Shown here: positions 1 to 6,852 of the stretch, piece by piece
Layout of the letters: every line of letters starts with the position of its first letter
How positions within the stretch are numbered: the first letter of the stretch is position 1
Assembly: GCA_964483145.1 (NCBI GenBank)
Contig: CAZAAK010000056.1
Span: 1 to 16,327, forward strand
DNA length: 16,327 nt
DNA from: Colimorpha sp964483145
GTDB lineage: Bacteria; Bacteroidota; Bacteroidia; Bacteroidales; P3
Direction: 5' to 3'
Program-made: the position numbers and the translations under genes
The notes under the pieces: generated by a model
Database searches by the model: none
What the model was told of the DNA's origin: nothing
Seen by the model: only the letters and a program-made list of their open reading frames with translations

Positions 1-16
1 AAATTTTTCTTTCTGC

Positions 17-32
17 AACCTATGCGGTTGTC
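17..32 (+). other. Small hairpin near left edge
   Basis: CAACC and GGTTG flank a TATGC loop, giving a 5-bp stem about 35 bases upstream of the small cysteine-containing frame. No T-run follows, so it is not a convincing terminator. It may be the end of a gene or element lying left of the window. Confidence 0.2.
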
Positions 33-66
33 TAAAATTCCGGGAGTATTATAGGCTTTAGAGACA

Positions 67-381
67 GTGATTTTCAATACTCAGACATTCAAGTCTAAAA
101 ATCGATTCGACCAGCAATCATTGTCTACTGAATTGGATAAGTTTATCAAAGATTACGAAACCAATGCATTAACAATGGCTGACAACTTGTGTTGTTTTGA
201 TTTTGATTGTGGAATACCTATTAACAACAGAATGGAAGGTAAACTTACTTATATGGAATGTGCCTGTGGATTTGTTATTGATTCCACAGATCCTAATGAT
301 GCTAAGTTCTATAAAAAACAAGCAGATTTTTCTCCTGAAGAAATGGGAATGGACTATCTCAATGTTTCTCTGAACTTGTAG
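67..381 (+). CDS. Small cysteine-containing protein of unknown function
   Basis: I do not recognise this 104-residue protein. The longest frame uses a GTG start at 67; an in-frame stop at 52-54 excludes anything longer. An ATG at 175 is the alternative and would give a 68-residue product. The first 35 residues are polar and look helical. The second half has five cysteines (C42, C43, C48, C65, C67), the last pair as CAC followed by GF, which recalls a small zinc-binding fold, although no complete zinc-ribbon pattern is visible. There is no signal peptide or membrane segment. It is AT-rich compared with the housekeeping genes to its right and lies directly left of transposase remnants, so it is probably part of a transferred patch. 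The frame could be real or the tail of a decayed gene. Confidence 0.45.
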   Translation: MIFNTQTFKSKNRFDQQSLSTELDKFIKDYETNALTMADNLCCFDFDCGIPINNRMEGKLTYMECACGFVIDSTDPNDAKFYKKQADFSPEEMGMDYLNVSLNL

Positions 382-442
382 CGACATTGTTACCTCAATT
401 TCAGCATTCGTTGCATTTGTTACTTGAACTTAAAGAAGTACA

Positions 443-1597
443 ATGACACAAGAAGAGTACAATCAGATGCTGGCAGAAGCCAGAGAACAGTTCAAGAACG
501 GCACTCCGCTGTTCGGTAAGGAAGGAGCATTCCACCGTGTATTGGAAGATTTCCTCAATGCGGCAATGGAAGGAGAGATGGAGAGTCATCTCCAAGAGAC
601 AAAACCTGTCACCAAGAACCGTCGCAACGGAAAGATGGCCAAGACGTTGCAGACAGAATATGGTCAGATAGAGATAGAGACCCCACGAGACCGTGACGGT
701 TCTTTCGAGCCGGAAGTGGTAAAGAAACGTCAGACGGTTCTTGCAGAAGGCTTGTCAGACAAGATAATCAGCCTCTATGCTACAGGGCAGAGTATGTCAG
801 ATATTCAGTCCTTCCTCGAAGAGAACTACGGCACCCGAATTTCCAAGGAGACTATCAGCAACATGACTGACAAGGTATGGCCAGAGATCAAGGCCTGGAA
901 ATCACGTAGCCTTGATGATGTCTACCCGATAGTTTGGATGGATGCCATACATTACAAGGTGCGCAATGAAAATGGTGCCTCTGAGTCGCGTGCGATATAT
1001 AACGTGCTCGCCATCGACAAGGAAGGTCGAAAGGATTTGCTTGGCATGTATGTATCCCACAGCGAAGGTGCCAACTTTTGGCTTAACGTGCTGACAGACT
1101 TGCAGAACCGTGGTGTGAAGGATATTCTGATTGCCTGTGTAGATGGCCTTACAGGCTTCCCTGACGCGATCAAGAGCATATTCCCCGATACGGACGTACA
1201 GCTTTGCATTATACATCAGATACGTAACTCTGTGAAATATGTAGGTAGTAAGAATCAAAAGGAGTTCCTTGCAGACTTGAAGTGTGTATATGCAGCACTT
1301 ACCAAGGATGCCGCAGAGCTTGCACTTGACAAACTTGAGGAGAAATGGGGTGAACAGTATCCTATTGTCATAAAGTCTTGGCGTGACAAGTGGGGAAATC
1401 TCAGTCATTACTTCCAGTATACGGCCGATATTTGCTGCATAATCTATACGACAAACATCGTTGAGGGCTACCACCGTCAGGTGCGCAAAGTAACGGTTTA
1501 TGGCACCAGCGAACAAAAACTCAGAAGGGGCATCGAGCCCCTTCTGAGTTTGCCAAGAAGGAGACGCTCAGGATTGTCCCCCAGCAGTTCAAGCTAA
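443..1597 (+). pseudogene. IS256-family transposase, C-terminus lost
   Basis: This is an IS256-type (mutator/MULE) DDE transposase. The 384-residue frame starts at an ATG after a purine-rich AAAGAAG. The three catalytic residues are visible: D167 in VWMDAIHY, D234 in ACVDGLTGFPDAI and E341 in TTNIVEGYHRQ. The family pattern runs to RKVT (residue 351, base 1495). After that, the expected last 50 or so residues are replaced by a low-complexity tail rich in R and S that runs through a perfect hairpin. The right end of the element, with its inverted repeat, is therefore gone, and the left repeat cannot be defined by comparison. The enzyme is probably inactive and cannot mobilise itself, although the catalytic triad is intact. 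Residue identity to the family is inferred from motifs, not from a search. Confidence 0.88.
1517..1551. repeat. Perfect 15-bp inverted repeat with 5-base loop
   Basis: AAACTCAGAAGGGGC at 1517-1531 and its exact complement at 1537-1551 flank the loop ATCGA. The repeat starts about 20 bases after the point where the IS256 transposase stops resembling its family and lies inside the open frame tail. It could be a bidirectional terminator, a fold-back scar made when two elements recombined, or an end of an inserted element. A weaker 9-bp inverted pair (TTGCCAAGA at 1550-1558 and TCTTGGCAA at 1629-1637) follows directly. Confidence 0.6.
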
Positions 1598-1952
1598 CAC
1601 CACTTGACACAGTTGAGTTGACATCCCCTCTTGGCAAGTCGAACCATATAGAATGTATACACCTCAAAGACTTTATAGTCTCTGACAGTATTTGCTCTAG
1701 AAAGCATTTGTCGGCTGATGGGAGTTTTTTCAAACCCCAGGAAGTAAGACTTTTGCCATGGGGTGTTATATCAGTAAGTTCGCGCAGATTTCGGCATCCG
1801 AGAAGTTGACCAAACGTCAGAACCAACATGTGGCTCCAGTGGGACAAGGCCCACCCTTTTGTACGGTCATTGGAATTATTCACAAGCCTTTCAAAGTATC
1901 TTGTAGGCAGATATCTAGATGTTTGTGTGAAGATGGATTGTCCTTTGTGTAT
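1521..1952 (-). pseudogene. IS4-family transposase N-terminal remnant
   Basis: Read on the minus strand from 1943 to about 1763, the frame encodes a stretch that matches my memory of the N-terminus of Bacteroidota IS4-family transposases: GQSIFTQ, then YLPTRYFERLV, then SHWSHMLVLTFGQLLGC and RNLRELTDIT. The normal start would be an ATG at 1950-1952, but the codon there is ATA, with a stop four codons upstream of the GGA codon's neighbourhood (1959-1961). A promoter-like TAACTTTG lies at the right distance upstream. After DIT the frame stays open to 1521 but no longer resembles the family, and the catalytic DDE domain is absent. It is a dead fragment, probably joined to the IS256 remnant by recombination or deletion. 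Confidence 0.7.
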
Positions 1953-1977
1953 TTTACGTCAAATCTGAATTTGAGCG

Positions 1978-1985
1978 CAAAGTTA
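1978..1985 (-). promoter_or_regulatory. Promoter box of the IS4 remnant
   Basis: Minus-strand TAACTTTG matches the Bacteroidota TAnnTTTG element, with TTG (plus positions 2004-2006) 18 bases upstream as a possible -33 element. The predicted transcript starts about 20 bases before the ATA that replaced the transposase start. Confidence 0.5.
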
Positions 1986-2226
1986 CAAATTTCAAATGTT
2001 CGACAAGGATTTAGAGTATTACATTGCTGTGCTTGAGGTATTTAGAAATAAAACTAACAGAATTTAAGAGGCACTATTGTTGCAAATATCCAGTGCATTC
2101 TATAGTTAAAAAAGTGTATAAACTTCTAACAATGCGCACACTTATGGGACTTAGCAATATCACAATTATCAGTTCTCAATTTAGTTGGTCCGTCAGTTTC
2201 GGAGTCGCTTGCTACGAGGCCTACAA
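1986..2226. other. AT-rich gene-free stretch
   Basis: Short open frames exist here on the plus strand, but none has a plausible start signal, family pattern or gene-like composition. It probably represents decayed mobile DNA plus the downstream region of the envelope operon that ends at 2227 on the minus strand. I see no clear terminator. Confidence 0.4.
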
Positions 2227-3828
2227 CTAAAAAAAATCATATTTTTCCACAACGATTTTTCTGTCGTGTGCTGCTTCCATATCGTAGATCGATCGCACAC
2301 TCTTTGGATTGCGCAGCGGGCTGTCGGGGGCAACCGACTCTTGGTTGGGAGCTCCGTTGGCTATGGTTTCAATCTTAAGGCTCCCATTCGTTAGATAGGG
2401 GGCAAGTGCTCCTTCATTCCATCGTTTTAGAGAGTTGCGAAAGCAGTCGATGCGGCGTTTGGAGATGTTTATATTGTACAGGCTCTCAAATAGCGGGCTG
2501 GCATAGCCGTTAACGGTAATGCTCACCTTTTTGCCTGATTCCAAGTCGGCATAGAGATATTCCATAAACTGCATCAGGTCGCTGTGGCCCTTCTTTAACT
2601 CGAACTCAAAGAAATGGTCTACTCCTTTCTGGATGGAGTCCCTTTTACGGCGATCCACCGGACTCGGCTGTGCCCCTTTATACTCTTCTCGCAATTGCAT
2701 GTATTTCAGCCATGTGACAGTGTAGTCGAGGTTCGTGGTTGTGTCTAGGGTCTTGGCATCGGGCTCATCGTTGTGGAAGTACAGGCTCAGCGGCAACATG
2801 TCTTGTGCGCTTTTGGGAGCGATGTCGTTGAGGTACGTTGTTTGGGCTGTGTCGTATCGGGTCAGGATACGGCGCCATCGGTAGAGGTCGTTGCAACAGT
2901 TCTCGCTAGTTTTGTACAGCGACCCCAGTCGGTTGGATGCCAAGAATCCGCATGCCACCACTGTCTCGTTCTCCTTGATACCCTGTTGTGCGCATCGGCA
3001 TCGGCAAGGCTGAAAACTGAAGTAGAGGTCGTCCCACTTGGTATTGATTTCCTCGCCGAGGTTTTCGGGTGTCCGCCAACTGTTGCGCATTCCTTCGGAC
3101 CGATAAATGTCCATGTTGCCTAGCCCGCCTGTGCGGTTGCTACTGAAATAGAGATACCCCTCTTCATTGCAATAATATGGAGTCACCTCGTTGCTGTCGC
3201 TGTTCACTGGTGCGCCTAGGTTGGTACAGTTACCGGGAACGCCTTGGCTGATGATGATGGCATACCAGATGTCCATCCCGCCGAGTCCGCCAGGGCGGTC
3301 CGAGCTGAAGTACAGGATAGTCTCGCCCGTCGGCAGATATCCAATGGTGGGGTGGCTACTGTTGTAGCCTTTTAGGTTCACGTTGCCCTTTAGTTTCTGG
3401 GGCTTGCTCCAATGTTTGCCTGTGCGGTGCGAACAATAGATGTGGTTGATGCTTTTTTCGCCCGATTCGCTACGGGTGATATATAGCATGCCGTTTTTAG
3501 GGTCGTATGCTACATTGCCGTTATTCAATCCGTTGGCATTCAATCCCCATTGGTTTGGAACGCCTTTGCCAATGGCTCCGAGGCTGTCTATCGGTGCTTG
3601 GAATATTCGGGTCAGCACAGGATTGAAATCCACTAGATAAAGTCGTGGGGTTTCCTCCATTGCCATTGTGGTATAAAGGACTGTGCTGTCGTCAACAACT
3701 GCTGCGCCCGATTCGCTACCTAAGGTGTTGATGCCCTCGTGAAGGTGGGTTACATCGTAGCGGAGGTTTTGCCCCCATGCCATTCCTCCAAGAAGGAGCG
3801 CAATTGTGGCCAAAAGGTTTCTTTTCAT
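2227..3828 (-). CDS. PD40/OmpA-like envelope protein (PorE-like)
   Basis: A 533-residue exported protein. I chose the ATG at 3828 because it begins a clear signal peptide (MKRNLLATIALLLGGMAWGQ); an upstream GTG at 3855 would overlap the previous gene and bury the signal. The middle is a WD40-like beta-propeller with two good PD40 repeats, YFSSDRPGGLGGMDIW (about 173-188) and YFSSNRTGGLGNMDIY (about 227-242). The C-terminal part (about 405-515) is OmpA-like, with ITVNGYASP and NISKRRID, predicted to bind peptidoglycan in the periplasm. Between them is a cysteine-rich stretch: C275, C277 and C279 in CRCRC, C293, and CC at 311-312. Proteins of this layout act with PorP/SprF partners in type IX secretion or gliding machinery; the partner gene lies 11 bases upstream. 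No lipobox is seen and no TPR domain is evident, so it is not a canonical PorE. The precise role is inferred. Confidence 0.82.
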   Translation of the reverse strand: MKRNLLATIALLLGGMAWGQNLRYDVTHLHEGINTLGSESGAAVVDDSTVLYTTMAMEETPRLYLVDFNPVLTRIFQAPIDSLGAIGKGVPNQWGLNANGLNNGNVAYDPKNGMLYITRSESGEKSINHIYCSHRTGKHWSKPQKLKGNVNLKGYNSSHPTIGYLPTGETILYFSSDRPGGLGGMDIWYAIIISQGVPGNCTNLGAPVNSDSNEVTPYYCNEEGYLYFSSNRTGGLGNMDIYRSEGMRNSWRTPENLGEEINTKWDDLYFSFQPCRCRCAQQGIKENETVVACGFLASNRLGSLYKTSENCCNDLYRWRRILTRYDTAQTTYLNDIAPKSAQDMLPLSLYFHNDEPDAKTLDTTTNLDYTVTWLKYMQLREEYKGAQPSPVDRRKRDSIQKGVDHFFEFELKKGHSDLMQFMEYLYADLESGKKVSITVNGYASPLFESLYNINISKRRIDCFRNSLKRWNEGALAPYLTNGSLKIETIANGAPNQESVAPDSPLRNPKSVRSIYDMEAAHDRKIVVEKYDFF

Positions 3829-3839
3829 AAGTTGAGGTT

Positions 3840-4823
3840 TTAGTATGCTGGGCACTTGATTCGTCTTGTCTTGTGGTTGCCTCTCGACAGTCGGTACATC
3901 ATGCCCACTTCCAGGGCCCCCACGCTGCCCGATGCTGCAATCAAATCCGAGATATTGGCATCGTAGCAGAAGGTGAATACCAAGGCATTGTATTCTATCA
4001 TTAGGTTGGTTATCAGCGCATCACCGTGCCGCAAGGCCAGGCCTGCGCGCAAACTCATTTGGTCTGAGCCGCCTTCGGCAAGGTACCATTTTATATCGGC
4101 TCCGTACAACAGCTCGCGGTACTCGCCTTGTGCCTGAAACAACACGGTGGGCATCAGCGACAGCGACTCCCAATTGCGCCATTCTGCCCTAGCAAAAATG
4201 CTGTATCGGGGTTCCAGGCAAGTGCTGGCAAGACCCGAATGGGAAATATTGGGACGGTTGATGTTGCGTACCGAAAAACCTACCTTGGTGTGCATCTCGC
4301 CTGTGGGCTGATAGTACCATGCCAATCCCAAGCCAAGCAGTGGGTAGCTCACCCGTTGCACATTAAATGTTTCTGAGGGGTCCTCCATGCGGGCATTGTT
4401 GGGGTCGAAACCCGACTGTGCCATGCCACCGTCCACGCCTACCGACAGGAAGTTGCTACCATATTTGCTGATGGAGGTAAAATAAGCCACGGAAAGGTGG
4501 CCCGAGACGGTCCCGTAGTTGAGTGTACCGGCATGGTCGCTGAAAAAAGTGCCGCCAACGCTCAATCCGCTATGGCGGTTGTTGCTGCGCCAAACGGCCA
4601 TCTCCCCTGTTACTGCAGCTGTTTGGAAAGGTGTGCTGACTGTCGCCCATTGGTTGCGGTAGATTATGCCAAAACGTCCCTTGCCGTCAAAGAATCCAGC
4701 ATAGGCGGGGTTCAGCAACATTGGGTCGGCATCCACTTGCGAGAAATGAATATCCTGTCCCCAAAGCCTCATCGACCCCATCAGTCCAATCGTCATTAAT
4801 GCTATGGCAACCTGTTTTTTCAT
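3840..4823 (-). CDS. PorP/SprF-family outer-membrane beta-barrel protein
   Basis: A 327-residue protein with a signal peptide ending near LWGQ (residue 23), followed by DIHFSQ, DPMLLNPAYAGFF and YRNQW, which are the hallmarks of the PorP/SprF family. The rest is alternating polar and aromatic strands ending close to MMYRLSRG plus a short basic tail. Family members sit in the outer membrane and work with PorE/SprE-like and gliding proteins in type IX secretion or adhesin export. The gene follows tsaD by 69 bases with no visible promoter and precedes the PD40/OmpA gene by 11 bases, so the two envelope genes are almost certainly co-transcribed. None of porK, porL, porM or porN is nearby, so this is probably an accessory PorP-type pair, not the core locus. 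Confidence 0.88.
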   Translation of the reverse strand: MKKQVAIALMTIGLMGSMRLWGQDIHFSQVDADPMLLNPAYAGFFDGKGRFGIIYRNQWATVSTPFQTAAVTGEMAVWRSNNRHSGLSVGGTFFSDHAGTLNYGTVSGHLSVAYFTSISKYGSNFLSVGVDGGMAQSGFDPNNARMEDPSETFNVQRVSYPLLGLGLAWYYQPTGEMHTKVGFSVRNINRPNISHSGLASTCLEPRYSIFARAEWRNWESLSLMPTVLFQAQGEYRELLYGADIKWYLAEGGSDQMSLRAGLALRHGDALITNLMIEYNALVFTFCYDANISDLIAASGSVGALEVGMMYRLSRGNHKTRRIKCPAY

Positions 4824-4892
4824 TTTGTTGACCAGGCTTGTTCCTTAGGTGTTTCTCCTCCTGAACTCTTTTTTGGGGGGCCTCAATTTTGC

Positions 4893-5915
4893 CTATCGTG
4901 CATAAGGTGGCAACCCCAAATTCGCAAATTCTCTCCGTTGGTACTTAAAATATCCCGCAATGCCCACCATGGCAGCATTGTCGGTGCAGAATTGGAATTT
5001 CGGGACGAATACCTTCCAATGGTGCTTCCCTCCAATTCGCTGCAGTTCGCTGCGTAGTAAACTGTTGGCAGATACGCCACCAGCAATGGCCACCTCTTTT
5101 GCACCGCTCTCTTTCACGGCCTTCTCCAGTTTTTTGATCAAAAAGCTCACGATGCACTGTTGTATCGAAGCGCAGAGGTCGGCTTTGTGCTCTTCTATGT
5201 AGTTGGGTTCCTCGGCAAGGCGGTCGCGCAAGAAGTAGAGGAACGATGTCTTTATGCCGCTGAAACTGTAGTCATTGCCAGGGATGTTCGGTGTGGCGAA
5301 GTGGTAGGCATCGGGGTTGCCCTTTTGGGCTAGCCGGTCAATAATAGGGCCGCCGGGGTAGCCCAAGTCCATGATTTTGGCTGCTTTGTCGAGGGCTTCG
5401 CCGGCTGCGTCATCGATAGTTTCGCCCAACACCTCCATCTCGAAATGGCTGCGCAACAGCAGTATCTGGGTATGCCCTCCCGACACTAGTAGGCAAACAA
5501 ATGGAAACTGTGGCACTGGGCTGTCGTCGCTTTCCTTGATAAAGTGCGAAAGCACATGCCCCTGTAGGTGATTTACCTCAATGAGGGGTACTCCCATGGC
5601 TTGGGCGAAACTCTTGGCAAAGCTTACCCCTACCATCAGCGACCCCAATAGCCCAGGGCCGCGTGTAAAGGCAACTGCGTCAATCTCGTTCTTTTGGATA
5701 TTGGCATTTTTGATGGCGGCATCCACCACTGGCACAATGTTCTGTTGATGGGCGCGCGAAGCCAGTTCGGGCACCACGCCGCCGTACTGTTCATGCACTT
5801 TCTGTGAGGCAATTACGTTCGACAGGATGCGGTCGCCCCGTAGGATAGCAGCCGAAGTGTCGTCGCACGACGACTCGATGGCAAGTATTGTGGTATTACG
5901 TTCAGTAGGTTCCAT
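4893..5915 (-). CDS. tsaD: tRNA N6-adenosine threonylcarbamoyltransferase
   Basis: TsaD (Kae1/Gcp family), 340 residues, the usual length for bacteria. It transfers the threonylcarbamoyl group from TC-AMP to A37 of tRNAs that read ANN codons, working with TsaB, TsaE and TsaC in the cytoplasm. Visible features are the ASKHA-fold start LAIESSCDDTSAAIL, the metal-binding histidines H116 and H120 in EVNHLQGHVLSH, the nucleotide loop VSGGHTQ (about 144-150), GEALDKAAK, and the C-terminal AGGVSANSLLR and FCTDNAAMVG. No key residue is missing. It has a promoter-like box (minus TACCTTTG, 5939-5946) about 25 bases upstream of the ATG and is the first gene of the minus-strand run that continues to the PorP-like gene. 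Confidence 0.97.
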   Translation of the reverse strand: MEPTERNTTILAIESSCDDTSAAILRGDRILSNVIASQKVHEQYGGVVPELASRAHQQNIVPVVDAAIKNANIQKNEIDAVAFTRGPGLLGSLMVGVSFAKSFAQAMGVPLIEVNHLQGHVLSHFIKESDDSPVPQFPFVCLLVSGGHTQILLLRSHFEMEVLGETIDDAAGEALDKAAKIMDLGYPGGPIIDRLAQKGNPDAYHFATPNIPGNDYSFSGIKTSFLYFLRDRLAEEPNYIEEHKADLCASIQQCIVSFLIKKLEKAVKESGAKEVAIAGGVSANSLLRSELQRIGGKHHWKVFVPKFQFCTDNAAMVGIAGYFKYQRREFANLGLPPYAR

Positions 5916-5938
5916 CTATTGCAGTATTTTTTTCACTG

Positions 5939-5946
5939 CAAAGGTA
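5939..5946 (-). promoter_or_regulatory. Proximal tsaD promoter box
   Basis: Minus-strand TACCTTTG fits the Bacteroidota TAnnTTTG element, 23 bases upstream of the tsaD ATG, preceded on that strand by an A-run. I see no convincing -33 element at 19-21 bases. Confidence 0.55.
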
Positions 5947-6001
5947 CACATTTTTTTTAATATGATGCATTTCCAACACCAAAATGCAGTGTCAGCAGGG
6001 G

Positions 6002-6009
6002 CAAAAGTA
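6002..6009 (-). promoter_or_regulatory. Possible distal tsaD promoter box
   Basis: Minus-strand TACTTTTG, a second match to TAnnTTTG. A transcript from here would give tsaD a leader of roughly 80 bases. No clear -33 element is seen. Confidence 0.35.
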
Positions 6010-6094
6010 AGAGAAATATAAGGTGGGAAAGTGTGTTAGTGGTCAAATTGCGGATACGATTATTTGTCATCCGGTTGACGGGGTTAGGGGGGCG

Positions 6095-6115
6095 GCATTG
6101 TAGGGCAATGCTTTT
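6095..6115 (+). terminator. Terminator-like hairpin in the divergent region
   Basis: GCATTG (6095-6100), loop TAGGG, CAATGC (6106-6111) and then TTTT. The shape is that of a weak intrinsic terminator pointing right, yet it lies between divergent genes, where no plus-strand gene ends. It may close a short untranslated transcript or be chance. Confidence 0.35.
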
Positions 6116-6155
6116 GTGAATTTGGTCAGCAGAGCATGAATCCCAAAAAAAGTTG

Positions 6156-6163
6156 TACTTTTG
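6156..6163 (+). promoter_or_regulatory. Promoter box directly before the thioesterase
   Basis: TACTTTTG matches TAnnTTTG and ends only four bases before the ATG at 6168. Transcription starts a few bases downstream of this element in Bacteroidota, so the mRNA would begin at or next to the start codon. No good -33 element is seen. Confidence 0.6.
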
Positions 6164-6167
6164 CAAC

Positions 6168-6563
6168 ATGAAAAATTATATTCACAAGGTCAAGTATTAC
6201 GAGTGTGACCGCATGGGAATTACCCACCACTCCAACTATATACGCTTCATGGAAGAGGCCCGCGTAGATTTGTTGGATCAGTTGGGATACGGCTTTGAGA
6301 AGATGGAGGCCGACGGCGTGGTGTCGCCCGTAGTGTCGGTAAGTTGCCTCTATCGTAAGAGCACTACTTTTCAGGACGAGATTTCTATTGAGATTGAAAT
6401 GACAAAGGTTACGGCTTTGAAGTTCAGTTTTGCCTACGTGGGCAAAGTGGGGGAAGAGGTTGTCTTTACCGGCGAAAGTATCCATTGCTTGATGCAAGCT
6501 GGCCGGCCCGTAGTGCTACGAGAGAGGTATCCGGGGCTGTTTTTGGTCGGGAACAGTCTGTGA
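6168..6563 (+). CDS. Acyl-CoA thioesterase, 4HBT/YbgC family
   Basis: A 131-residue hot-dog-fold protein. It carries the 4-hydroxybenzoyl-CoA thioesterase signature YYECDRMGITHHSNYIRF, with the likely catalytic aspartate D14 at the usual place, followed by MEEARVDLLDQLGY. The family hydrolyses acyl-CoA thioesters in the cytoplasm; the acyl group cannot be read from sequence. I chose the ATG at 6168 over a TTG at 6153 because that TTG lies within the stretch of the promoter box. With the box so close, translation probably starts from a leaderless mRNA. It stands alone: divergent from tsaD and separated by 289 bases from the next gene. Confidence 0.9.
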   Translation: MKNYIHKVKYYECDRMGITHHSNYIRFMEEARVDLLDQLGYGFEKMEADGVVSPVVSVSCLYRKSTTFQDEISIEIEMTKVTALKFSFAYVGKVGEEVVFTGESIHCLMQAGRPVVLRERYPGLFLVGNSL

Positions 6564-6732
6564 ACCGCAGAAGGGTCAGCGCGTGGATGACAGCCAGCTT
6601 CCCGACTGCTTTGTGGTATAGGAGACGTTTTTGATTTCGAAATCAATCGGATACAAAAGTGTTCGTTTCTCTTTCCTCTGATAAAATTTCAGCTAGGACG
6701 ACATAAATTGTTGTCAAGTGAAATTTTTATTG
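6564..6732. other. Intergenic region without recognised gene
   Basis: The gap after the thioesterase stop holds no gene-like frame. I see no strong terminator; its last part contains the -33 half of the promoter for the ATP-grasp gene. Confidence 0.4.
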
Positions 6733-6740
6733 TACTTTTG
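6711..6740 (+). promoter_or_regulatory. Promoter of the ATP-grasp gene
   Basis: TTG (6711-6713), a 19-base spacer and TACTTTTG (6733-6740) give the best complete Bacteroidota promoter match in the window. The predicted start near 6746 leaves a leader of about 107 bases. Confidence 0.7.
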
Positions 6741-6758
6741 CACCGTCAAAATTGAATG

Positions 6759-6821
6759 TGCGTGCACGCAGACAAACGGCCTCTCTGGCGTTGGACGCAA
6801 TGACAAGAACCGATAGAGGCC
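6759..6821 (+). promoter_or_regulatory. Structured leader of the ATP-grasp gene
   Basis: The leader contains a perfect 12-base palindrome, TGCGTGCACGCA (6759-6770), and then a 7-bp stem, GGCCTCT (6778-6784) with AGAGGCC (6815-6821). Inside that stem is a small hairpin, GCGT-TGG-ACGC (6788-6798). About 30 unstructured A-rich bases follow before the ATG. It could be a protein operator, an RNA control element or an mRNA stabiliser. It matches no riboswitch class I know. Confidence 0.45.
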
Positions 6822-6852
6822 ACAACAACAAATCATCAATTTTGTCTTTAAT

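Noticed and set aside
1496..1515. Plus-strand VYGTSEQ resembling the C-terminal region of IS4-family transposases
   Set aside because: Seven residues are too few to call, and it would be in the opposite orientation to the IS4 remnant.
902..1516. A 204-codon minus-strand frame opposite the IS256 transposase
   Set aside because: It is the antisense shadow of a recognised transposase; its sequence shows no family pattern.
1550..1637. An 88-bp MITE-like element bounded by 9-bp inverted repeats
   Set aside because: The repeats are short, no target duplication is visible, and the interval falls inside a decayed junction.
3829..3855. GTG start at 3855 for the PD40/OmpA-like gene
   Set aside because: It would overlap the PorP-like gene and place nine residues before an otherwise standard signal peptide.
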